Source: Paucibacter_B soli (GTDB lineage: Bacteria; Pseudomonadota; Gammaproteobacteria; Burkholderiales; Burkholderiaceae_C). From it: DNA of 64,000 nucleotides. The stretch lies in the NCBI RefSeq assembly GCF_037482845.1, contig NZ_JBBHJW010000012.1:62001-126000 (forward strand), read 5' to 3'. The notes under the pieces are model-generated. The model was given only the letters and a program-made list of their open reading frames with translations. It ran no database searches and was not told the origin of the DNA. Below are positions 8,059 through 16,681 of this stretch, one piece after another (the first letter of the stretch is position 1; the number at the start of each line of letters is the position of its first letter). The position numbers and the translations under genes are program-made.

Positions 8059-9437
8059 GAAACTTTCTTCAAGGCCGCGAACACGCGGTCCACATCGTCC
8101 AGGCTGGTGCGCCAGTTGCTGAAGGCCGCGCGCACGGCCCAGCGGCCCTGGAACAGGGTGGGCGTGAGGAAGGCCTCGCCGGTATCGCGCAGGCGCTCCA
8201 GCAGGGCCTGCACGCTGGCGCGGTCCTCCAAGCCTTGCACGGCGAAGCAGACGATGTTGAGGCGCACCGGCGCCAGCAGCGTGAGGGTCAGGTCTTGCTC
8301 GACCAGCTCGCCCAGGCGGCGCGCACCGTCGATATTGCGCGACACGATCTCGGCATGGCCTTCGCGTCCATAGGCCTGCACCGCAAACCAGGCCGCGAGC
8401 GCGCGCCAGCGGCGCGAGTTCTCGGGCGTGAGGTGCACGAAGTCCGGCCGCTCACCGGGGTCGCCCAGATAGGCCGCCGCGTTCTGGAACACGCGCAGCT
8501 GCAATTCACGATGCCGGGTGAACTGCAGCGCGCTGTCGTAGGGCACGTTCATCCATTTGTGGCAGTCCACGCAGACCGAATCGGCGGCGTCCAGCCCCCC
8601 CACCTGGGCCGCCACCCGTGGGTCCAAGGTGGCGAAAGCGCCAAAAGCGGCGTCCACATGCAGCCAGAAGGGGTAGCGCTGGCGCAGCGCGGCGATCGCC
8701 TGCAGATCGTCGAAGTCCCCACTGTTGACGGTGCCGGCATTCGCCACCACGATCACCGGCCGCCCCTGCTGGGCCAGCAGCGCCCGCTCCAGCGCCGCCA
8801 CGTCGACGGCATCGCGCCCCGCCTGCGTCGCCACCAATTGCAGCGCCTGGCGGCCCAGGCCCAGCATAGCGAGCGCCTTGTGGATGCTGGAATGCGGCGC
8901 GCCGGAGAGCAGCGTCACCGGCCCGAGTGCCGCCACGCCGGCCTCGCTGACGTGCAGGCCCTGCTGCTCGCCCAGCCATTCGCGCGCCAGCGCCAGGCCG
9001 ACGAAGTTGGACATGGTGGCGCCCGAGACAAACGCGCCCTCATGCGCCGCCCCCAAGCCGAACCAGTCTGCCAGCTCGCGCACCGTCTGGCGCTCCAGCT
9101 CGGGCGCATCGGAATCCCAGCCGGCCGTTGGGTTCTGGTCCAGCGCCGCGGTGAGCCAATCGCCCACCAGGCTGGCCGGCGTGGCCCCGCCGGTCACAAA
9201 GCCCAGATAGCGTGGCCCGGCGCTGGCCGCCAGGCGCGGCAGCCAATGCCGCTCAAACAGGCGCAGCGCCGCCGCGGCGCCCGGCTCGGCGCTGCGCAGC
9301 AGCTGCGCCTGCGGCGGCCGCGGGCACACCGCGGCCGGCTGCGCGCCCAGGCCCAGCAGGCTGATCAGCGCGGTCTCGCGTGCCTGCGTCAGCAGCTCGG
9401 GTAGCGCCATCAAATCGCGTTTCAACAGTTCGTGCAT
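8055..9437 (-). CDS. Group II pyridoxal-phosphate-dependent amino-acid decarboxylase family protein
   Basis: About 460 residues, the size of the DDC/glutamate decarboxylase group. The PLP lysine sits in 'CVDCHKWMNVPYDSA' (Lys294). The cofactor-binding aspartate is in 'WLHVDAAFGAF', and 'VANAGTVNSGDFDDL' is the preceding strand. The family removes CO2 from aromatic or acidic L-amino acids; some members act as aldehyde synthases. The substrate cannot be read from the sequence. The start at 9437 has a strong AGGAGGTG ribosome site. It is divergent from a MocR-type PLP-dependent regulator, with an apparent operator in the 63-base gap, so it is probably that regulator's target. Confidence 0.9.
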   Translation of the reverse strand: MHELLKRDLMALPELLTQARETALISLLGLGAQPAAVCPRPPQAQLLRSAEPGAAAALRLFERHWLPRLAASAGPRYLGFVTGGATPASLVGDWLTAALDQNPTAGWDSDAPELERQTVRELADWFGLGAAHEGAFVSGATMSNFVGLALAREWLGEQQGLHVSEAGVAALGPVTLLSGAPHSSIHKALAMLGLGRQALQLVATQAGRDAVDVAALERALLAQQGRPVIVVANAGTVNSGDFDDLQAIAALRQRYPFWLHVDAAFGAFATLDPRVAAQVGGLDAADSVCVDCHKWMNVPYDSALQFTRHRELQLRVFQNAAAYLGDPGERPDFVHLTPENSRRWRALAAWFAVQAYGREGHAEIVSRNIDGARRLGELVEQDLTLTLLAPVRLNIVCFAVQGLEDRASVQALLERLRDTGEAFLTPTLFQGRWAVRAAFSNWRTSLDDVDRVFAALKKVS

Positions 9438-9466
9438 GGGCACCTCCTGCCCCCATGCTAGAGTCG

Positions 9467-9498
9467 ATTGGACCGATTCAAGCAATCCAATTCAAGCA
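9467..9498. promoter_or_regulatory. Likely MocR operator in the divergent promoter region
   Basis: In the 63-base gap between divergent genes there is an inverted repeat ATTGGA (9467-9472) and TCCAAT (9486-9491). A nine-base direct repeat, ATTCAAGCA, also occurs at 9476-9484 and 9490-9498. MocR/PdxR regulators usually bind direct and inverted repeats in such gaps. The site is close to the regulator's own start, which fits autoregulation. It is assigned by position and symmetry only. Confidence 0.6.
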
Positions 9499-9500
9499 TC

Positions 9501-10895
9501 ATGGACTGGCCACAGCACCCCGCCCTGCAAGCCGCGCTGCTGCAGTCGCCGCGCTACGCCGCACTCGCCACCGCGCTGCAAGGCCTGATCCTGCGCGGCG
9601 AGCTGCTGCCCGGCGACCGCCTGCCGCCCGAGCGCCGCCTGGCCGAATGCCTGGCCTTAAGCCGCAGCACCGTGGTGGCCGCCTACGCGCGCCTGGCCGA
9701 GGCCGGCTGGGTGAGCGCGCGCCAGGGCCAGGGCACCACCGTCAGCGCCGGCCCGCCCGGCCATGTGGCGGCGGGCAAGCGCCATGTGCGCCTGGGCAAT
9801 CCGGCGCTGCGCCGTGCGGGCGGCGCGGACGGCGCGGCCTGGGTGGACTTCGGCCTCGCCACCGCCGTGCCCGAGCTGGCCTGGCTGCAGCCCAGCCCCG
9901 CCAGCGCCAGCCTGGTGCTGCGCGAAAGCGCCTACCAACCCGAGGGCATGCTGGCGCTGCGCGAACGCATCGCCGCGCGCTACACAAGCCAGGGCCTGGC
10001 CACCGCACCCGAACAGGTGCTGGTGTGCGCGGGCGCGCAGCAGGCCATCAGCCTGCTCGCACAGCAGTACCTGGCGCCCGGTGAGCGCGTGCTGCTGGAA
10101 GCGCCCAACTACTTCGGTGCCATCGATGTGTTCCGCAGCTGCGGCGCGGTGCTCGATGAGCTGCCGGTGCAGCCGCGCGCGGGCCATGCGGCGGCCTTCA
10201 CCGCGGCGCTGGACAGCGGCCGCCACAAGCTCGCCTATGTGTGCCCGGCCCTGCACAACCCCAGCGGCATGAGCTGGAGCCGCAGCGCGGTGGAACGCCT
10301 GGCGCGCAGCGCCGCGCGCGGCAGCGGCCTGCTGCTGGTGGACGACTCGCTGGCCGAGCTGCATTTCGAGGCGGACGCCAGGCCCATGCCGGCGCCGCGC
10401 GGCGCCCCCATCGTGCACATCGGCAGCCTCTCGAAGACGCTCTGGGCCGGCCTGCGCATCGGCTGGCTGCGCGCCCCCGCGCCCATCATCGAGGTGCTGC
10501 GCCGCGCCAAGGCCAATGCCGACATCGCCTGCAGCGCGCTCAGCAGCGCGCTGGCCTGCGAGCTGCTGGACCGCTACGACAGCCTGCTGGCGCCACGCCG
10601 AGCGCAGCTGCAGACACAGGCCCGGCAGCTGATCGCCGCGCTGCGCGAACAGCTGCCGCACTGGCGCGTGCAGATGCCCGAGGGCGGCCTGTTCCTGTGG
10701 GTGCAGCTGCCCGCGCACGGGCGCGACGCCGAGGCCTGGGTGGAGGCCGCCGCGGCGGCCAGGGTCCGCTTGACCCCGGGCACGGCGATGACGACGGGCC
10801 CAGGCTACCAGCGTCATCTGCGCCTGGCCTTTACACAAGCCAGCATGCAGGCGCAGGAGGGCGTGCGGCGCCTGGCGGCGCTTGAGTCGCGATGA
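9501..10895 (+). CDS. MocR-type transcriptional regulator (GntR HTH fused to aminotransferase-like domain)
   Basis: About 464 residues. An N-terminal GntR winged helix ('GELLPGDRLPPERRLAECLALSRSTVV' region, about 30-85) is fused to a fold-type I aminotransferase domain. The PLP lysine is in 'IGSLSKTLWAGLRIGW', and 'LVDDSLAELHFE' carries the cofactor aspartate. Such proteins sense PLP or an amino-compound adduct and activate or repress a neighbouring gene, here most likely the divergent decarboxylase. The ATG at 9501 was preferred over an in-frame TTG at 9468, because the longer form would place the operator inside the coding region. The gene converges on the aldehyde dehydrogenase with four bases between stops. 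Confidence 0.92.
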   Translation: MDWPQHPALQAALLQSPRYAALATALQGLILRGELLPGDRLPPERRLAECLALSRSTVVAAYARLAEAGWVSARQGQGTTVSAGPPGHVAAGKRHVRLGNPALRRAGGADGAAWVDFGLATAVPELAWLQPSPASASLVLRESAYQPEGMLALRERIAARYTSQGLATAPEQVLVCAGAQQAISLLAQQYLAPGERVLLEAPNYFGAIDVFRSCGAVLDELPVQPRAGHAAAFTAALDSGRHKLAYVCPALHNPSGMSWSRSAVERLARSAARGSGLLLVDDSLAELHFEADARPMPAPRGAPIVHIGSLSKTLWAGLRIGWLRAPAPIIEVLRRAKANADIACSALSSALACELLDRYDSLLAPRRAQLQTQARQLIAALREQLPHWRVQMPEGGLFLWVQLPAHGRDAEAWVEAAAAARVRLTPGTAMTTGPGYQRHLRLAFTQASMQAQEGVRRLAALESR

Positions 10896-10899
10896 GCGC

Positions 10900-12408
10900 C
10901 TAAACGTCGAACTTCACGCCCTGCGCCAGCGGCAGCTCGCGCGAGTAGTTGACCGTGTTGGTGCTGCGGCGCATATAGGCCTTCCAGGCGTCGGAGCCCG
11001 ACTCGCGGCCGCCGCCGGTTTCCTTCTCGCCACCGAAGGCGCCGCCGATCTCGGCGCCCGAGGTGCCGATATTGACGTTGGCAATGCCGCAGTCCGAGCC
11101 ACTGGCCGACATGAAGGCCTCGGCCTCGCGCACATCGTTGGTGAAGATCGCCGAGGACAGGCCTTGCGGCACCTCGTTCTGCAGCGCAATCGCCTCGTCC
11201 AGGCCCCCCTCGTACCTCAGGGTGTAGAGGATGGGCGCAAAGGTCTCGTGCCTGACGATCTCGGTCTGCGCCGGCATGCGCACCAGGGCCGGCACGGCGT
11301 ACCAGGCCTCGGGGTAGCGCTCGGCCAAGACACGCTCGCCACCGCTCACCGATCCGCCCTGCGCGCGTGCCGCGGCCAGGGCTTGTTGCATCGCGTCGAA
11401 GGCCGCCTGGTCGATCAGCGGGCCGATCAAGTTGCCGGCCTCCACGGGCGAGCCGATCTTGAGCTGGGCGCGCGCCTTGTCGAGCCGGCTCACCAACTCA
11501 TCATGGATGCTGCTGTGCGCGATCACGCGGCGCGTGCTGGTGCAGCGCTGGCCGGCCGTGCCATAGGCGCCGAACAGGATGCCGCGCACCGCCAGGTCCA
11601 GGTCGGCGCTGGGGGTCACGATGATGGCGTTGTTGCCGCCCAGCTCGAGCAGGCAGCGGCCGAAGCGCGCGGCCACGCGCGGCCCCACGGCGCGGCCCAT
11701 GCGGGTCGAGCCGGTGGCCGAGACCAGCGCCACTTGCGGGTGGTCCACCATCGCCTCGCCCAGCGCCGCCCCGCCGTTCAGCAGCTGCGAGAGGTGCGCG
11801 GGCGCGCCCTCGTACCTTGCGAGCGCGCGCTCGAACAGCGCCTGCGTCGCGAGCGCCGTCAGCGGCGTCTTCTCGGACGGCTTCCAGATGCAGGTATCGC
11901 CGCAAACCAGCGCCAGCGCCGCGTTCCAGGCCCACACCGCCACCGGGAAGTTGAAGGCCGAGATGATGCCCACCACGCCCAGCGGCAGGTACTGCTCCAT
12001 CATGCGATGGCCGGGGCGCTCGCTGGCGATGGTCAGGCCATGCAGCTGGCGCGACAGGCCGACGGCGAAGTCGCAGATGTCAATCATCTCCTGCACCTCG
12101 CCCTCGCCTTCGCTGGTGACCTTGCCGGCCTCCAGCGAAACCAGCCGGGCCAGCTCGGCCTTGTGGGCGCGCAGCTCGGCGCCGAACAGGCGCAGCAGCT
12201 CGCCGCGCTTGGGTGCCGGCACATTGCGCCATTGCAGGAAGGCCGCATGCGCGCGCGCCACGGCGGCGCGCATGTCTTCCGCGCTGGCTTCGTGGACCGC
12301 GCCGAGCGCAGCACCGTCGATGGGCGAGCGCACCTTCAGCGTGCCGCCGCTATGGGCCGAGGAGGGAACGCCCAGGGCGTTGAGAAGATCGGTGGATGGC
12401 GTGTTCAT
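10900..12408 (-). CDS. Antiquitin-type (ALDH7) aldehyde dehydrogenase, probable aminoadipate-semialdehyde dehydrogenase
   Basis: About 502 residues, the length of the ALDH7/antiquitin group. Group-specific stretches are 'SLEAGKVTSEGEGEVQEMID', 'GIISAFNFPVAVWAWN' and 'LLELGGNNAIIV'. The catalytic cysteine lies in 'AGQRCTSTRR'. Family members oxidise alpha-aminoadipic semialdehyde (or its cyclic form, piperideine-6-carboxylate) in lysine breakdown. An N-terminal ATG five codons earlier (12423) is also possible; much longer in-frame extensions lack ALDH similarity. It does not share an operon with a clear lysine-degradation gene here, so the substrate is inferred from subgroup similarity only. 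The decarboxylase and MocR genes next door also handle amino compounds. Confidence 0.9.
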   Translation of the reverse strand: MNTPSTDLLNALGVPSSAHSGGTLKVRSPIDGAALGAVHEASAEDMRAAVARAHAAFLQWRNVPAPKRGELLRLFGAELRAHKAELARLVSLEAGKVTSEGEGEVQEMIDICDFAVGLSRQLHGLTIASERPGHRMMEQYLPLGVVGIISAFNFPVAVWAWNAALALVCGDTCIWKPSEKTPLTALATQALFERALARYEGAPAHLSQLLNGGAALGEAMVDHPQVALVSATGSTRMGRAVGPRVAARFGRCLLELGGNNAIIVTPSADLDLAVRGILFGAYGTAGQRCTSTRRVIAHSSIHDELVSRLDKARAQLKIGSPVEAGNLIGPLIDQAAFDAMQQALAAARAQGGSVSGGERVLAERYPEAWYAVPALVRMPAQTEIVRHETFAPILYTLRYEGGLDEAIALQNEVPQGLSSAIFTNDVREAEAFMSASGSDCGIANVNIGTSGAEIGGAFGGEKETGGGRESGSDAWKAYMRRSTNTVNYSRELPLAQGVKFDV

Positions 12409-12529
12409 GCCCTGATTGTCCATGTTCGGCCCCGCAAGCCCCGCCACGGACGCTTGCAACAAACTGTGCCGCTTGTCGGCCTGGCACGCCGCTTGCTCGT
12501 TGAGTGCATATCTCGCAAAGGAGTGCACC

Positions 12530-12670
12530 ATGAGGCAACAGCAGCTGATGATGGGCCACGGCCACCGGTTCCTGACGGCGATGAAGGCCATGGTCCTGGT
12601 GGCCGCCGTCTGGGGCTTGGTGTACCCCGCCCTGCTCTGGATTCTTGAGCGTGCGCTCGCGCCGCTCTGA
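12530..12670 (+). CDS. Small single-pass membrane protein, 46 residues
   Basis: A 46-residue ORF with an excellent ribosome site (AAAGGAG, seven bases before the ATG). After a short polar start (MRQQQLMMGHGHRF) comes one membrane helix, 'MVLVAAVWGLVYPALLWIL', and a short tail ERALAPL. I do not recognise the family. A second small membrane protein follows 15 bases downstream. The upstream part of the longer in-frame reading frame overlaps the divergent ALDH start and is not needed. The strong initiation signal argues that it is translated. Confidence 0.65.
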   Translation: MRQQQLMMGHGHRFLTAMKAMVLVAAVWGLVYPALLWILERALAPL

Positions 12671-12685
12671 ACTGGGCCGCATCTC

Positions 12686-12865
12686 ATGAGCGCCATCACC
12701 GTCGCACCCCGCCCGGCCTTCTGGCGTGCCATCAAGGCGATGCTGTTGTGGGGGCTGCTGCTCCCGCTGCTGCTATGGCTGGGCTTTGCGCTGCTGAACG
12801 CGCTGGAGGGCGATGTGCGCGAGGCGCGGCTGGCACCCGCGCTCGGCACCACGGCTCAGGCCTGA
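12686..12865 (+). CDS. Small single-pass membrane protein, 59 residues
   Basis: A 59-residue ORF immediately after the previous small gene. The N terminus (MSAITVAPRPAFWRAIKAM) is basic and amphipathic. One helix, 'LLWGLLLPLLLWLGFALLNA', spans the membrane, and a charged segment EGDVREARLAP follows. Its layout mirrors that of the upstream protein (basic start, 'AIKAM/AMKAM' before the helix), suggesting the two are distantly related or form a pair. No family is recognised and the ribosome site is weak. It ends seven bases before the stop of the convergent M24 peptidase gene. Confidence 0.6.
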   Translation: MSAITVAPRPAFWRAIKAMLLWGLLLPLLLWLGFALLNALEGDVREARLAPALGTTAQA

Positions 12866-12872
12866 GCCGGAC

Positions 12873-14087
12873 CTAAGCCAAACCGAAGGGATCGTCCACC
12901 GAATGCGCCGGCTGGCTGAACCAGCGCGGTCCCTCGGCCGTCATATAGACATGGTCCTCGTGGCGCACGCCAAACTCGCCCGGGCAGACGATCATCGGCT
13001 CGTTGCTGAAGCACATGCCGGGCTCAAGCAGCGTCTGGTCGTTGTCCACCAGATAGGGCCACTCGTGGATGTCCAGGCCGCAGCCATGGCCGGTGCGGTG
13101 CGGCAGGCCGGGTAGGGCATAGCCGGGCCCCAGGCCGGCGGCCTGCAGCACGCGACGCGCGGCGCGGTCCACCTCGCCGCAGGGCGTGCCCAGCTGTGCC
13201 GCCGCGAAGGCCGCCGCCTGCGCCGCCTGCTCCAGATTCCAGATCTCGCGCTGGCGTGCGCTCGGCGCGCCGAACACATAGCTGCGCGTGATGTCGGACA
13301 TATAGCCATGCACCAGGCAGCCGGTGTCGATCAGCACCATATCGCCGTCCTGCAGCTGCTGCGGCTCCTTCACGCCATGCGGGAAGGCGCTGGCCGCACC
13401 GAACAACACGATGCAGAAGTAGGAGCCGCTCGCGCCGACGCGACGGTGCGCCTGGGCGATGAAGGCCTCCACCTCCACGGTGCTGATGCCGGGGCGCAGC
13501 ATGCTGGCGGCCGCGCGCTGCACCGCCATGGTCATGTCATGTGCGCGCTGCATCAGCGCCAGCTCGTTCGCGCTCTTGCGCATGCGGCCATGCGCCGTCA
13601 CCGGCTTGGCGTTCAGCCATTGATGGCCCGAGCCCTGCTGCTGCAGACCGTCCACCACGAAGAAGGGGCAGTCCTCGCTCAGGCCGACCTTGGCCCCGGC
13701 GGGTATGCCGAGCGCCTGCAGGCGCTCGACCAGCAGCGCATAGGGGCTCTCATGCTCATGCCATAGATGCAGGCCGCCGGACACCTGCATGTACTCGCGC
13801 AGCGTACCTTCCTCGAAGGCCGGCGCCAGGTATTGCGGCTCGCCCTCGGCCGGGATGATGGCGCCCACCAGGCGCTCGCTGGGATACCAGATGGTGCCGG
13901 TGAAGTAGCGCAGATTGCTGCCGGCATGCACATAGATGGCCGCCCAGCCGAGTTCGCGCATGCGCGCCTGCGCCCTGGCCACACGCTCGCGGTATTCCGC
14001 CAGCGCAATCGGCTGGGCGCCGTTGAACATATTGCCCAGGCCCATCAAGGCCTCTTCGGCGCTCTTGCCGCCCACACCCAGGGTCAT
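12873..14087 (-). CDS. M24-family metallopeptidase (Xaa-Pro dipeptidase/aminopeptidase P type)
   Basis: A 404-residue cytoplasmic enzyme. A creatinase-like N-terminal domain (about 1-170) precedes the pita-bread catalytic domain. All five dimetal ligands are visible: Asp in 'MVLIDTGC', Asp in 'SDITRSY', His in 'HRTGHGCGLDIHE', Glu in 'SNEPMI' and Glu in 'RHEDHVYM'. It should cleave Xaa-Pro dipeptides or a related amide; creatinase-like or ectoine-hydrolase-like activity cannot be excluded. The start at 14087 has a GAGGAG site. The gap to the divergent nnrU contains an AT-rich dyad that may be an operator for this gene. Confidence 0.9.
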   Translation of the reverse strand: MTLGVGGKSAEEALMGLGNMFNGAQPIALAEYRERVARAQARMRELGWAAIYVHAGSNLRYFTGTIWYPSERLVGAIIPAEGEPQYLAPAFEEGTLREYMQVSGGLHLWHEHESPYALLVERLQALGIPAGAKVGLSEDCPFFVVDGLQQQGSGHQWLNAKPVTAHGRMRKSANELALMQRAHDMTMAVQRAAASMLRPGISTVEVEAFIAQAHRRVGASGSYFCIVLFGAASAFPHGVKEPQQLQDGDMVLIDTGCLVHGYMSDITRSYVFGAPSARQREIWNLEQAAQAAAFAAAQLGTPCGEVDRAARRVLQAAGLGPGYALPGLPHRTGHGCGLDIHEWPYLVDNDQTLLEPGMCFSNEPMIVCPGEFGVRHEDHVYMTAEGPRWFSQPAHSVDDPFGLA

Positions 14088-14104
14088 GTCTTGCTCCTCG
14101 ATTA

Positions 14105-14125
14105 GATATATTTGCAGAATACATC
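14105..14125. promoter_or_regulatory. AT-rich 21-bp dyad between divergent genes, candidate operator
   Basis: GATATATT (14105-14112) and AATACATC (14118-14125) are inverse copies with one mismatch around TGCAG. The stretch is strikingly AT-rich compared with its surroundings and lies 18 bases beyond the M24 start codon, in the divergent gap. Its shape resembles operators of GntR/FCD regulators, but no regulator gene is adjacent. Confidence 0.45.
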
Positions 14126-14195
14126 ATTCACGAAAGCCCGCAGGACGCAGGTCGCCGAGTTCGCGTACAAACGCCCCCTGCAAGGAGATTCAAAC

Positions 14196-14774
14196 ATGAG
14201 CTATCTGATCCTGGGCCTGCTGCTGTTCCTGGGCGTGCATTCGCTGCGCATCGTGGCCGAAGACTGGCGCAGCCGCACGCGCGCGCGCCTCGGCGAGCAA
14301 CCTTACAAGGGCCTCTACAGCCTGGTCTCGATTGCCGGCTTCGCGCTGCTGATCTGGGGCTATGGCCAGGCCCGCCTGGCATCGCAGCCGCTGTGGGCCA
14401 AGCTCCCCGGCATGGCGCATCTGGCCGCCCTGCTGACCCTGCTCGCCTTCGTGCTGCTGGCGGCGGCCTATGTGCCGCGCAACCATCTGAAGGCCAGGCT
14501 GCGCCACCCCATGGTGCTGGGCGTCAAGACCTGGGCGCTGGCACATCTGCTGGCCAACAACAGCCTGGCCGATGTGCTGCTGTTCGGTAGCTTCCTGGTC
14601 TGGGCAGCCTTGAGCTTCCGCGCCGCGCGCCAGCGCGACCGCGCCAATCCGCCCGCGCCCATCGCGGCCTCGGCCGCGGGCACGGCACTGACCCTGCTGG
14701 TCGGCTGCGCCGCCTGGGCCGGCTTTGCCTTCTGGGCGCATGGCGCCTGGATTGGGGTGCGCCCCTTGGGCTGA
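14196..14774 (+). CDS. NnrU-family membrane protein
   Basis: About 192 residues with five or six membrane helices and no soluble domain. The N terminus 'SYLILGLLLFLGVHSLRI' and the following 'GEQPYKGLYSLVSIAGFALL' and 'VLGVKTWALAHLLANN' are NnrU signatures. NnrU-type proteins are linked to nitric-oxide metabolism in denitrifiers and are distantly related to isoprenylcysteine methyltransferase-like membrane proteins. The biochemical role is not settled. The start at 14196 has a perfect AAGGAG site. No nitric-oxide reductase gene is in this window, so here it is probably a housekeeping paralogue. Confidence 0.88.
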   Translation: MSYLILGLLLFLGVHSLRIVAEDWRSRTRARLGEQPYKGLYSLVSIAGFALLIWGYGQARLASQPLWAKLPGMAHLAALLTLLAFVLLAAAYVPRNHLKARLRHPMVLGVKTWALAHLLANNSLADVLLFGSFLVWAALSFRAARQRDRANPPAPIAASAAGTALTLLVGCAAWAGFAFWAHGAWIGVRPLG

Positions 14775-14784
14775 ACGCGCGGGC

Positions 14785-15768
14785 CTACAGCAGCCCGCGC
14801 GTCTGCGCCATCAGGCGCGTCAGGCCCAGCATCGCATCGGTAAACGGCGTGGCGATGCCGCAATGCTGGGCGATCTCGCGCACCGAGGCCACCAGGGCAT
14901 TGAGCTCCAGCGTGCGGCCGGCCTCCACGTCCTGCAGCATCGAGGTCTTGAAGGCCCCCAGCTTGCGCGTCACCTCGTGGCGCTGCTCGGGCGTCTGGCC
15001 CACCGCGCAGCCGATGCGCTCGCCGATCGCGGCGGCTTCGCGCATCACCGCAGTGACGAAACCGCGCACCAGCTCATCGTCCAGGATGCGATCGCAGGTG
15101 GCGCCGGTCAGCGCCGAGATCGGGTTCATGGTCATATTGCCCCAGAGCTTGTACCAGATGTCCTGCTGGATGCGCTCGGAGACGGTGGCGTTGAAACCGG
15201 CGCGCGTGAGCAGCTCGGCCAGGGCCGTGATGTAGCCAGGCCGGCCACCGGCGGGGTCGCCGATGATCAGGCCCATGCCCATCACATGCCTCACCAGGCC
15301 GGGCTCGGGCACCGAACAACTGGCATGCACCACACTGCCTATCACCCGCTCGGCCGGAATCGCCTGAGCGATCAGGCCGCCCGGGTCCACCGACTCCAGC
15401 TGCAGGCCATGGCAGGGGCCGGCAAGGCCCTTGAAGAACCACCAGGGCACGCCGTTCATCGCCACCAACACGCGCGTCTCGGGCCCCATCAGGGCGCGCA
15501 CCAGCGGCGCCACAGCGGCCAGCGCCGGGCCCTTCACGGCCACCACCACCAGATCCTGCGGGCCCAGGTCGGCGGGCAGATCGCTGGCGCGTATCGGCAC
15601 CGTGATGAGCTGGCCACCGCTGTCCATGCGCAGGCCATGCGTGCGCAGGGCCGCCAGGGTGGCGCCGCGCGCCAGCGCGCTGAGCTCCACCTCCGCGCCC
15701 AGCCGGTATCCGAGATGGGCCGCAAACCAGCCCCCGATGGCGCCCGCGCCGACGATGCAAATCTTCAT
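14785..15768 (-). CDS. 2-dehydropantoate 2-reductase family protein (PanE/ApbA-like)
   Basis: About 327 residues. It begins directly with the NADP-binding motif 'MKICIVGAGAIGGWFAAHLG'. The catalytic-domain lysine and asparagine are in 'DIWYKLWGNMTMNP', and 'EVTRKLGAFKTSMLQDVEAG' matches the conserved C-terminal stretch. PanE reduces ketopantoate to pantoate in pantothenate synthesis, but many genomes carry several paralogues with other 2-ketoacid substrates, so I leave the symbol blank. The start at 15768 was chosen because the dinucleotide fold starts there; the ribosome site is weak. It converges with nnrU, ten bases between the stops. Confidence 0.88.
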   Translation of the reverse strand: MKICIVGAGAIGGWFAAHLGYRLGAEVELSALARGATLAALRTHGLRMDSGGQLITVPIRASDLPADLGPQDLVVVAVKGPALAAVAPLVRALMGPETRVLVAMNGVPWWFFKGLAGPCHGLQLESVDPGGLIAQAIPAERVIGSVVHASCSVPEPGLVRHVMGMGLIIGDPAGGRPGYITALAELLTRAGFNATVSERIQQDIWYKLWGNMTMNPISALTGATCDRILDDELVRGFVTAVMREAAAIGERIGCAVGQTPEQRHEVTRKLGAFKTSMLQDVEAGRTLELNALVASVREIAQHCGIATPFTDAMLGLTRLMAQTRGLL

Positions 15769-15884
15769 GTGCTGCTCTTGCTGCGTTCTGAACCTGGCGC
15801 ACAGTCTAGGGCCGGCGGCTGTCTTGCTGCGGATCACCCGCCACGCTACCCTAGGCATGAGGCGCTGAACATCGCGGGGGTGCC

Positions 15885-16616
15885 ATGATGAGCAAGCTGT
15901 GGATGTTGTTGGCGAGTTGCCTGAGCAGCCTCTGCCTGGCCGCGCCGCCGCTGCAGATCAACACCGAGGATTCGCCGCCCTTCAATATGCTGGTGGACGG
16001 CCAGATCACCGGCAGCGCCACTGCCAAGATCAGGGCGCTGATGCACATGGCCAAGCTGGCCTACAAGATCGAGCTGATGCCCTGGCGCCGCGCCTACGAG
16101 GATGCCTTGCGGCGCGATCACACCTGCGTGTACTCGACCACCCGCACGCCCGAGCGCGAATCGCTGTTTAAGTGGGTCGGCCCGATCGCGTTCAACGAGT
16201 GGGTGCTGTTCGGCCGCAGCGATAGCGGCATCCAGCTCGGCAAGCTCGAGGATGCCCGCCCGTACACCATTGGCGCCTACAACGGTGATGTGCGCGAGAG
16301 CTATCTGCGCGCGCGCGAATTCAAGGTCGAGACCGCGGTGGCCGATGCGATCAATCCGCGCAAGCTGATGCTCGGCCGCATCGACCTCTGGGTTTCGGGC
16401 CGCTACGACGGCCATGTGCTGATCAGCCAGGGCGGCTACCAGGGCAAGATCGTGCCCTTGCTGAACTTCTATCGCTCGGAGCTTTATCTGGCCTGCAATC
16501 CGCAGCTGGACGAACAGCTGATCGACCGCCTCAATGTGTTGCTGGCGGTGATGCACCGCGACGGCACGATCACGGCGATCGACGAGCAATACAGGAATTG
16601 GCCCGGCCCGCCCTAA
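15885..16616 (+). CDS. Periplasmic solute-binding-like protein without transporter
   Basis: A 243-residue protein with a signal peptide (MMSKLWMLLASCLSSLCLAA). The mature part starts 'PPLQINTEDSPPFNML' and has 'PYTIGAYNGDVRESYL' and 'LDEQLIDRLNVLLAVMHRDG', as in family-3 solute-binding proteins of the short, transporter-less type. No permease or ATPase is close. It is the second such orphan in this window, the other being at 6953-7732; the two are only distantly alike. The ligand is unknown. A second in-frame ATG lies one codon later. Confidence 0.82.
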   Translation: MMSKLWMLLASCLSSLCLAAPPLQINTEDSPPFNMLVDGQITGSATAKIRALMHMAKLAYKIELMPWRRAYEDALRRDHTCVYSTTRTPERESLFKWVGPIAFNEWVLFGRSDSGIQLGKLEDARPYTIGAYNGDVRESYLRAREFKVETAVADAINPRKLMLGRIDLWVSGRYDGHVLISQGGYQGKIVPLLNFYRSELYLACNPQLDEQLIDRLNVLLAVMHRDGTITAIDEQYRNWPGPP

Positions 16617-16681
16617 GCTCGTCCGCTCGTCCGCTCGGCCGCTTGGCCGCACAATGGGCGCTCATTGCGCCCCGAGACGAT

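Noticed and set aside
12416..12529. Longer N-terminal extension of the first small membrane protein (84 codons)
   Set aside because: The extension overlaps the divergent aldehyde dehydrogenase start. The internal ATG has a far better ribosome site.
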